From positions 1 through 13,315 of the forward strand of contig DAIOFH010000111.1 of the NCBI GenBank assembly GCA_036745875.1: a DNA stretch of 13,315 nt, read 5' to 3'. This document shows positions 6,663-13,315 of this stretch, one piece after another. Each line of letters opens with the position of its first letter. Positions within the stretch are counted from its first letter, which is position 1. A model generated the notes under the pieces. The model did no database searches, was not told the origin of the DNA, and saw nothing but the letters and a program-made list of their open reading frames with translations. Source of the DNA: DAIOFH01 sp036745875 (lineage in GTDB: Bacteria; Planctomycetota; SZUA-567). The translations under genes were made by a program, and so were the position numbers.

Positions 6663-8358
6663 CTATGCAAAGCGCTCGAGCGACCTGATGATACTTGGTT
6701 TCCTGGCGGAACGAGTGCCCGGCACGGTGCCTCTCAGAATCTGGTAGTTCCTGTCGAACAGTTCCTTCTTTTTTCCCTCAACTTCCGCGCCTTCCGCGGC
6801 GGCATCATCGTCAGGTATGGCTACGGAGAGATAGCCGCCGCCTGGACGATGGGACATGACGTGTTTCAGGTGGGGGGCGATTTCGGCGACCGCGTTGCCG
6901 AGGGCTGAGCCGTCTGATTCAAACCCTGGTTCGGCGTCCTTCCCTAGTGTCTTGCCCAACTCATTGTTAAGGTCCTCCAGTAGGCTGGAAACCTTTTTGG
7001 CAACGGCTTCGTCGGCTATGGGGGTGGCGACGACTATTTTGTCCTCGTCGTTTATTTCGATTTCAAGTTGGTCCGCGTTGGGAACGGCGTTGGCGTCAAG
7101 ATATTTGGTGACGGCTGTTCCAATTTCGGCGGTTGACGCCGCCTCCGCCTCCGGGGAGTAGGCGTAGGCGCTGATCGAAAACCCATTTTTGACGTCAAAG
7201 CCGGGTTGATGATGGAATTCGTCGGTGTCGCCGAAGTTGTCTTCGTGCAACTCGAGAAACCGACCCATGGAGGTTTTTAATGAACTATCGATGCCAAGAG
7301 CCTGAAGATAATTTGATCCCTCGAAGGCGCTTTTCAACAACCCTTCGATAATATCATGGCCGGCAGTGTCGGAGCGCCTATTTTCCGCAAATTTACCTTC
7401 GACCTGGGCAATGCCGTTTTCGTCGATACGCATCTGGAAGTCACCCAGATGCAGCAGGCGTTTTTTAATCTCTTCCTCGTCGCCCTCCCACTCCTTCCGA
7501 ATGCCTTCGTTATATTTTTTGAATGCCTCTGAAGCGGCAAGCAACACATCCCTGCCATTCTTTTCGATACTTGAGAGCGGATCGACGATGCCGGGATTTT
7601 CCCTGGCATAGTCCACTTCCGCCGCTTGGGTAAGACCAACGATCGCGTTACGAAGTTCATCCTCGCCTTTAAACAGGGAAATGTGCTGGAGGTTCAGCAC
7701 ATCTTCGGAGGTGGATAGGGGCAGGCTGTGGCCGAGGGCGGCAATAGCTTCTTTTTCGGATTCCCGCAGTGACTCGATCTCAATATTTACTATCCTAACG
7801 GCAACCGAAAGAGTCTCAGGGTCTTCCAGCAAGTTTAAGTGAAGAGTGAGATCGTCCAGCCCAAACCCCGCCGCTTCTTTCAACGCGTGGGAGAAGTTGC
7901 CTCTGTCCCTTCGGAAATCCTGGATGTCTTTGGCGAGGAATTCGTCCTTGTTGAGTTCGCGCTGGATTTGCCTGGCCATTTTCCCGGTCTTTGACGCCGG
8001 AGACGAGGATTTTTCCCTTGGCATCGATTTCTATCTTGAGTTTGTCGTCGACGCCCTCGGAGTAGCGGACCTTGGTGAGTACATCACGGATGCGCTGGTC
8101 AATATTCGCCTTTTGTTCGCCGACCGCCAGGGCGCGGGTTTTGATGCTTTCGGTTGTTGCCTTATCGACCGGTCTTTCCTCAAGACGGAGCACTGTCCTG
8201 GTTTTCTCAATCCTGGGGTCCGTGCTCGGGGAGAGTATCACCAGGCTCGATTCGTCGGAGACCAGCTCGCGATCCGTCGATGCGACCTTGGTAGCGGAGC
8301 GGGAAAACTGCGGCGGGCGGTACCAGTTTTGGGGTACGCTGTTGGAAACGGGTTCCAT
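6663..8358 (-). pseudogene. Frameshifted tandem paralogue of the 546-aa protein (about 564 aa if repaired), unknown function
   Basis: Two overlapping frames, one starting at the ATG at 8358 and one ending at 6663, together match the 546-aa neighbour along its whole length. The start (MEPVSNSVPQNWYRPPQFSRSATKV, quoted here only to MEPVSN...FSRSATKV) has a strong AGGAGG site 8 nt upstream. The frames switch after KDR at codon 125. The neighbour reads GAC CGG AAC ATG GCC there; this copy reads GAC CGG G AAA ATG GCC, one extra G (CCC at 7983-7985 on the plus strand). Without repair, translation stops at 7816 after 180 aa. Both halves keep normal composition and paralogue similarity, so the lesion is recent, a sequencing error, or read through. 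The repaired protein carries the same three modules and the conserved C-terminus (PGTR...LERFA). It starts 22 nt after its neighbour's stop and is third in the operon. Confidence 0.85.
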
Positions 8359-8380
8359 CCCTTTTTCCTCCTGAAATGCG

Positions 8381-10021
8381 TTATGCCAAACGCTCCAATG
8401 CCCTGACAATACCGGGTTTGAAATATGCACGCGTGCCCGGCAGGGTGCCTTTTTGCATCATGAGAGTCTTGTCGAACAAGTCCTTCTTTTCCGTTGCTTT
8501 CCCGTTGTCCTCCTTGGCGTCATCGTCAGGTATGACTACAGACAATTTCCCGCCGCCGGGGCGGTGGGACAAGACATGCTTCAGGTGTGGCGTAATTTCG
8601 GCAAGGGCATTGCCGAGGGCGGAGCCGTTCGATTCGCCGGTCGATTCCGCGTTTTTGCCGGTGGCTTTGGCAAGGCCGTTGTTGAGTTCGTCAAGCAGGT
8701 CGGCCACCTGTTCCGCGAGCTCCGCGTCGGCGATGGGTGTCGTCAGGGCGATTTTGCCTTCTTCATCCACCTCGAATTCGAGTTGTTGCGCCTTGTCCTT
8801 TAAAATTCCGCTGGCTTCGAGGTATTTGGTGGTGGACGCGCTTATTTCCGCGGTGGAGGCGGCTTCGGCTTCGGGGGAGTAGGCGTAGGCCTCTATTGAT
8901 CGTCCGCCGTTTTTGATCTCGAAACCGAGTTGGTGATCAAATTCGTCCGTATCACCGAAGTTATCTTCATGCAGCTCGAAGAAACGGCCCATGGTTGTTT
9001 TGAGCGGGCTGTCGTCAGCGCCGAAGTCGTAGCCGATAAATGTATCCTCCAGTTCAGATTTGATTATATTAATGCCCGCCTGATTGGATTCGGGATCCTG
9101 GGCGAATTTGCCTTCGACAGCGATCTCGCCGTTCATGCCAACGCGCATATGGAAATCCTCGATGCGAAGAACGCGCCTTTGTATTTCCTCCTCGTCGTTC
9201 TTCCACTTGTCGCGAACTGCATTGTTGTATTCCTGGAAGCGATAGGAAACGTTTTGCATGATGTTTCTGCCGGTCCGCTCGAGCGTCCCCACGGGATCGA
9301 CGAGACCCGGTTTCTCGGCGGCGTAATCCATATCTGCCGGCGCGACAAGGCCCCTGACCAGTCCCATCAGTTCCTCGTCTTCGGCAAGCAAGGAAACGTC
9401 GTTAAACGCCAGCAGGTCATCTTTGGTGGTTTTGGGACCCTCTTTTTCAGGGTGGTTGGCGTTTATAAGGGCGAGGGTCAGTCGTGGCGGATCATCGAGC
9501 TCTTTCCTGCGGCGTTGCAAATCATCAAGGCTTTGCCCGGTTTCCTTTTTCAGCGCCACCGACAAATTGCTCCGCTCCATCCGAAAATCCTTGATGTCCT
9601 TGGCGAGCTTTTTGTCCTTGTTGAGTTCCTGTTCGATCTGCTTGGCCATGTTCCGGTCTTTGATGCCGGAGATGACGATTTTGCCGCTGTTGTCGACTTC
9701 GATCTTGAGATTGTCATGAACATTGGCAGTATAGCCCGCGTTATCCAGTGCGTCCTTGATGCGGGCATCGATGTCCATCTTTTTTTCGGTAACCGCTTTG
9801 GCGCGCTCTTTGATTTTCTTGCTACCTTCGGCATCTTGTGCGGGAAACGCTGTCAAGGTGGTAATTTCCACCTTGTCGGGGATGATAGTCAACTGCATGC
9901 CGTTGTTTTTTGGATCACCGGGTATGAAACCGCGCGGAGTGGTTTCGACTTTTGTCGCGGATCGTGAAAACGTAGTCTGGACGGGCTGAACAACACTGGA
10001 TGAGACTTTCTGCATCTCCAT
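8381..10021 (-). CDS. 546-aa protein of unknown function with three internal repeat modules, possible flagellum-coregulated protein
   Basis: I do not recognise the family. There is no hydrophobic signal peptide or membrane segment. Residues 1-60 are Ser/Thr/Val/Gln-rich and probably disordered, including FSRSATKV (18-25), which the downstream paralogue shares. Three diverged modules follow, each a strand ending in a D/N-G turn, a second strand, then a helix: 104-146 (LKIEVDNSGKIVISGIKDR), 290-328 (HMRVGMNGEIAVEGKF) and 413-456 (LEFEVDEEGKIALTTPIAD). The best-conserved block against the paralogue is about 343-393, with MGRF, ELHEDNFGDTDEF and AYAYSPEAEAASTAEI. A second block (465-500) has SALGNA, HLKHV and SHRPGGG, and the end is GTLPGTR...ALERLA. 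Start: the first ATG at 10021 has GGAG at 5-nt spacing; another ATG two codons on is possible. It begins 13 nt after the 172-aa gene's double stop TGATGA. Confidence 0.85.
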   Translation of the reverse strand: MEMQKVSSSVVQPVQTTFSRSATKVETTPRGFIPGDPKNNGMQLTIIPDKVEITTLTAFPAQDAEGSKKIKERAKAVTEKKMDIDARIKDALDNAGYTANVHDNLKIEVDNSGKIVISGIKDRNMAKQIEQELNKDKKLAKDIKDFRMERSNLSVALKKETGQSLDDLQRRRKELDDPPRLTLALINANHPEKEGPKTTKDDLLAFNDVSLLAEDEELMGLVRGLVAPADMDYAAEKPGLVDPVGTLERTGRNIMQNVSYRFQEYNNAVRDKWKNDEEEIQRRVLRIEDFHMRVGMNGEIAVEGKFAQDPESNQAGINIIKSELEDTFIGYDFGADDSPLKTTMGRFFELHEDNFGDTDEFDHQLGFEIKNGGRSIEAYAYSPEAEAASTAEISASTTKYLEASGILKDKAQQLEFEVDEEGKIALTTPIADAELAEQVADLLDELNNGLAKATGKNAESTGESNGSALGNALAEITPHLKHVLSHRPGGGKLSVVIPDDDAKEDNGKATEKKDLFDKTLMMQKGTLPGTRAYFKPGIVRALERLA

Positions 10022-10034
10022 TGCTTCTCCGTCA

Positions 10035-10553
10035 TCACGCTGTGCGGCGACCCCAGGAAATGGTTTCCAAATACGAATTCCTGCCCGTTCTTCTTGTAGT
10101 CGTGGTGCTGTCCGACGACTGCGCGAACTGCCTACTTTGGGCCTTGTCGGAAACGCTCACCGAACTCCAGGTGGAGAATGACCCGTCAGGCCTCACCACC
10201 ACGCCGTGCGCGAGGAGTTCCCTGCCGGCCAGTTCATGGGCATTCGCCGTAGTTTTGTTCAAATCGATCTGCGCTGCGAAGAGGTCTTCGAAAACCATCC
10301 TGAACTGGTCGTCCGTCGCCATGTGCTCGAGAATGTTCCGTGCGATCCTGAAGTTATGTATGCCTGGTTGGTAGGCGTTGTTTCCATCCGATTCGATTGA
10401 AAAAAGCGCATCGGGGAATTTTCCTCTCAGTTCCGCAAGATATCCGTCGACATTAACAGAACAGGTGTTTTGTTTCCCGTTGGAATGGGGAAGTACGGTA
10501 CATACGTCGTATGTACCCGGATTACGGCTTGTGTTTTTGGCTGTCTCATCCAT
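10035..10553 (-). CDS. 172-aa protein of unknown function, first gene of the sigma-28-type operon
   Basis: Not recognised. It is soluble with no signal peptide. It has a Thr/Asn/Ser-rich start (MDETAKNTSRNPGTY), a middle folded part and a Ser/Thr/Arg-rich, probably disordered end (about 137-172). Residues 48-90 (DALFSIESDGNN, PGIHNFRIARNILEHM, VFEDL) follow the spacing of the strand-turn-strand-helix module in the two large downstream proteins, so it may be a single-module relative; this is inference. Start: the frame is open to an ATG at 10604, but that start has no properly spaced ribosome site and lies only about 10 nt from the predicted transcription start. The ATG at 10553 has GAGGAG at 7-nt spacing and is preferred. 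It ends with TGATGA 13 nt before the next start, so coupling is likely. Confidence 0.75.
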   Translation of the reverse strand: MDETAKNTSRNPGTYDVCTVLPHSNGKQNTCSVNVDGYLAELRGKFPDALFSIESDGNNAYQPGIHNFRIARNILEHMATDDQFRMVFEDLFAAQIDLNKTTANAHELAGRELLAHGVVVRPDGSFSTWSSVSVSDKAQSRQFAQSSDSTTTTRRTGRNSYLETISWGRRTA

Positions 10554-10621
10554 GACTACGCTCCTCAATCCATTGAGAATACTAGTAGTGTTGGCAGTGC
10601 TCATTACCCTGCGTATTAGTG

Positions 10622-10648
10622 TTATCGGTAGTGCAGGGCGGCACTTTA
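10622..10648 (-). promoter_or_regulatory. Flagellar sigma-28 (FliA)-type promoter of the three-gene operon
   Basis: Read on the minus strand: TAAAGTGC (10648-10641), 11 nt, then ACCGATAA (10629-10622). The enterobacterial FliA consensus is TAAAGTTT-N11-GCCGATAA. The -35 matches 6 of 8, the -10 matches 7 of 8, and the spacer is exact. Transcription would start near 10614, giving a leader of about 60 nt before the ATG at 10553, which carries the good ribosome site. No competing sigma-70 promoter is obvious on this strand. Confidence 0.72.
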
Positions 10649-10688
10649 GTTTTTTTCTGGTTTACGAGGGCGCGCTCAACTTTTTCCG

Positions 10689-10717
10689 TTGACAAATTTC
10701 GGGTAAAGCACGATATA
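10689..10717 (+). promoter_or_regulatory. Candidate sigma-70 promoter of eno
   Basis: A perfect TTGACA -35 (10689-10694) is followed at 17 nt by GATATA (10712-10717), or at 19 nt by TATAGG (10714-10719). The -10 is weak in either reading. A start near 10725 would give an eno leader of about 180 nt. A second candidate, TTGCGA-19-TATAAG (10853-10883), would leave almost no leader before the ribosome site. The 351-nt stretch 10554-10904 otherwise holds only the divergent sigma-28 site. Confidence 0.4.
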
Positions 10718-10904
10718 GGTATTTGTTACGCAGACAATAGTTCGGGAAATAAATACACGTATTTTATTATTTGCCTCTCTCTGATAAGTAGGGTTGGAGA
10801 GGGGAAGGGTGACTGCATATTGTGAGGGCGTAAGGTTGGGAGCGGTAAGTCCTTGCGATACGCCATAATTGAGAGAGTATAAGCATTATCTGAAAGGAAA
10901 GCGA

Positions 10905-12194
<1,290 letters not shown>

Positions 12195-12224
12195 AATTTC
12201 ATACTGCTGTATCTTGTTATTCGG

Positions 12225-12257
12225 AAAGCGGAACCCGTCTGTCGGGTTCCGCTTTTT
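12225..12257 (+). terminator. Intrinsic terminator of eno
   Basis: AAAGCGGAACCCG (12225-12237) pairs with CGGGTTCCGCTTT (12243-12255) in a perfect 13-bp stem with loop TCTGT, running into TTTTT (12253-12257). It lies 30 nt past the eno stop. Its last bases overlap the stop codon of the converging zinc-ribbon gene. Confidence 0.93.
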
Positions 12258-12518
12258 ACTGGCGCCAGCGTTCGAGCTTGGGGAGAAATTCGCGCATCAT
12301 TTCGGTTGCCTTTTCCGGCGTCATATCGGGATGGGCTTCGACCATATGGGGAACACACATGGTAATCATGCCTTCCAAATCTACGTCGGCGGTGAATTTA
12401 AACAATAGCAGCAGTAGGTGCTGTTTTTACTCTGATCTGCGTTGGTGCCGTGTAGGGATTGGTCATCCAGCGGCATGGCGCAGGACTGGCAAAACTCCAT
12501 ATTGTGGTCGGTTGTCAT
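12256..12518 (-). pseudogene. Small zinc-ribbon protein (zf-ribbon_2-like), frameshifted
   Basis: The ATG at 12518 has AAGGAG at 5-nt spacing and reads MTTDHNMEFCQSCAMPLDD, then GTNADQSKN and YCCYC, before stopping early after 45 aa. In the next frame, KFTADVDLEGM through MTPEKATEMM to FLPKLERWRQ continues to a stop at 12256. Joined, these give the layout of a small zinc-ribbon family I know as CQSCxMPL ... GTxxDGSKxxxYCxYCyxxGxFT ... FxPxLxRW, about 85-90 aa. Four cysteines of a CxxC...CxxC pattern are kept. The total of 263 nt is one short of a multiple of three. The break is near 12396-12401, where the residues usually found between CYC and KFT are also missing, so a deletion of about 10 nt fits as well as 1 nt. 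The function of the family is not established. Confidence 0.72.
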
Positions 12519-12553
12519 CTGTTCTCCTTTCAGGTTGGCTAGGCATCACTCAT

Positions 12554-12559
12554 AGTATA
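12554..12559 (-). promoter_or_regulatory. Possible -10 element of the zinc-ribbon gene
   Basis: TATACT on the minus strand matches 5 of 6 positions of the sigma-70 -10 and lies 36 nt before the ATG. No good -35 is seen 16-18 nt upstream, where a run of A residues (plus-strand T tract near 12580-12590) may act instead. Confidence 0.25.
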
Positions 12560-12609
12560 TCATCAAGAACGGGGAGAAAGTTTTTTTTACCTTTTCGAGA
12601 AATCGGTAT

Positions 12610-12639
12610 TTGATTACAATTGCGCAAATTCAAGATATT
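12610..12639 (+). promoter_or_regulatory. Weak candidate promoter of the secreted-protein gene
   Basis: TTGATT (12610-12615) and GATATT (12634-12639) are 18 nt apart. Each matches 4 of 6 consensus bases. Its position about 45 nt before the start codon is suitable, but the match is modest. Confidence 0.22.
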
Positions 12640-12685
12640 CCGTGAATTGAGCAGATAAATTTCCATTTCCGCAGAAAGGTTCATG

Positions 12686-13192
12686 ATGTTCAAGAAAGCG
12701 ATTCTCTGTGTCGTGGCTGTATGCGCGTGCGCGACTCTCGCGGTTGCCGCTGATGCGACAGTAAAAGATATCCCCCTCCGGCTGAAAAAGGCGAAAAAAG
12801 GGGAATGGGTCCAGTATGACACCGCCGCCGGCATGGTTCAGAAACAAACGATTGTCGACATCACGGACAAGGACGATGATACCTCCTTTTCCATACAGAC
12901 AGACCTCCTGATGGATGGCGAAAGCCTGCAGTCGATGACCCATGTCTTTTCCCTGAAAGAGGCGATCGAGGAACAGGACGGCATGGGTGACGACAATACA
13001 GTTACCATCACCACGGGTAAAGAAACGATCAATGGCAAAGAATACGACACCGTGACGATTGAAACGACAATCGAGGAAAGCACGGTACAGACCGTCATGA
13101 GCGGAGAAGTTCCGGTCACCGGAATAATCCGCGTGGTTATCGACGGAGAGACCCTTTTGGAACTTGATGATTTTGGCGAAGGCGCAGCGTAA
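12686..13192 (+). CDS. Small secreted acidic protein of unknown function
   Basis: A protein of 168 aa with a clear Sec signal peptide: basic MFKK, a hydrophobic core AILCVVAVCACATLAVA, and likely signal peptidase I cleavage near AVAA/DATV (about residue 21-22). The cysteines in the core do not form a lipobox, so it is not a lipoprotein. The mature part (about 146 aa) is acidic and Thr-rich, with alternating strand-like stretches (VDITDKDDDTSFSIQTDLL, NTVTITTGKETINGKEYDTV, TVTIETTIEE) that suggest an all-beta fold. KAKKGEWVQYDTAAGM near the mature start resembles the opening of small periplasmic beta proteins, but I do not recognise the family. Start: two ATGs are adjacent; the one at 12686 has AAAGG at 6-nt spacing, the one at 12683 is too close. 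It is a single gene with its own terminator. Confidence 0.82.
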   Translation: MFKKAILCVVAVCACATLAVAADATVKDIPLRLKKAKKGEWVQYDTAAGMVQKQTIVDITDKDDDTSFSIQTDLLMDGESLQSMTHVFSLKEAIEEQDGMGDDNTVTITTGKETINGKEYDTVTIETTIEESTVQTVMSGEVPVTGIIRVVIDGETLLELDDFGEGAA

Positions 13193-13224
13193 CAGCAATT
13201 GATAATTGGCAATTAAAAATTATT

Positions 13225-13256
13225 ACGGCCCGGCATTGCCGGGCCGTTGTGTTTTT
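13225..13256 (+). terminator. Intrinsic terminator of the secreted-protein gene
   Basis: ACGGCCCGG (13225-13233) pairs with CCGGGCCGT (13239-13247) around loop CATTG, followed by TGTGTTTTT. It lies 32 nt past the stop codon. The remaining bases to 13315 show no gene that I can support. Confidence 0.88.
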
Positions 13257-13315
13257 AACGTAATTTAGTCGGACCTGAAAAACCTCAACAGCCCAGGCGA
13301 AGCCAATTCCGGCTG

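Larger units (their letters stand above)
6663..10021 (-). repeat. Tandem gene duplication (diverged paralogues at 8381-10021 and 6663-8358)
   Basis: The two large genes of the operon are direct tandem copies of one ancestral gene. They align end to end in protein sequence, keeping domain order, both termini and near-identical blocks (HEDNFGDTDEF and AYAYSPEAEAASTAEI, encoded near 8861-8960 and 7138-7245). They differ elsewhere, most in the N-terminal leader and the linker between modules 1 and 2. Divergence over most of the length argues against a recent or assembly-made duplication. Confidence 0.88.

Noticed and set aside
7978..7986. Programmed frameshift at GGGAAAA in the second paralogue
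   Set aside because: The heptamer resembles a -1 slippery site, but it is out of register with the zero frame, and a +1 (not -1) shift is needed to restore the protein. No stop codon or release-factor-type pause site sits at the shift. A simple insertion or sequence error explains it better.
8930..9967. A 345-aa open frame antisense to the 546-aa gene
   Set aside because: The sense frame has a ribosome site, a full-length paralogue and operon context; the antisense frame has no ribosome site and no matching frame over the paralogue.
6663..10553. Toxin-antitoxin, phage or defence island reading of the unknown operon
   Set aside because: There are no nuclease, helicase, ATPase, integrase or transposase motifs, no flanking repeats or tRNA, and the protein sizes and tandem duplication do not fit a known defence layout.

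Overview
The window is a moderately GC-rich bacterial chromosome segment made mostly of housekeeping genes, with one unusual accessory operon in the middle. Shine-Dalgarno sites, closely packed genes and strong intrinsic terminators are bacterial. The signal-peptide protein at the right end and the PTS Enzyme I fit many phyla. I cannot fix the lineage from the sequence; a Lentisphaerota/PVC-type or Desulfovibrio-like bacterium are guesses only. A near-consensus flagellar sigma-28 promoter suggests the cell is, or recently was, flagellated.

Layout, left to right. (1) A bidirectional terminator, then a leftward pair: a GNAT-type acetyltransferase (954-1400) overlapping an RmlD-like sugar-nucleotide reductase (88-963). 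(2) Divergent from these, an isolated histidinol dehydrogenase gene hisD (1550-2857). It converges across a shared terminator on ptsI, PTS Enzyme I (2964-4715, leftward). (3) A 318-nt divergent intergenic region, then a polytopic membrane protein (5034-5993) whose end overlaps rph, RNase PH (5950-6651). (4) Converging on rph with only 11 nt between stop codons is a leftward three-gene operon (6663-10553) of proteins I do not recognise: a 172-aa protein, a 546-aa protein, and a tandem paralogue of the latter (about 564 aa) broken by a +1 frameshift. (5) Rightward eno (enolase, 10905-12194) with a strong terminator. (6) A small leftward zinc-ribbon gene (12256-12518) that is also frameshifted. 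(7) A small secreted acidic protein (12686-13192) with its own terminator.

The most interesting part is region 4. Upstream of the operon lies TAAAGTGC-N11-ACCGATAA, which matches 14 of 16 positions of the flagellar sigma-28 (FliA) consensus TAAAGTTT-N11-GCCGATAA. The encoded proteins lack hydrophobic signal peptides. The two large ones begin with Ser/Thr/Val/Gln-rich, apparently disordered leaders and carry three diverged copies of a strand-strand-helix module, and the 172-aa protein may carry a fourth. Together this suggests an undescribed set of flagellum-coregulated, possibly flagellar-type-exported proteins. The duplication, the frameshift and the promoter match are read directly from the sequence; the flagellar role is inference.

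The other genes are metabolic: eno makes PEP, and ptsI uses PEP to start phosphotransfer. They lie in separate transcription units, so they are linked by pathway and not by operon.
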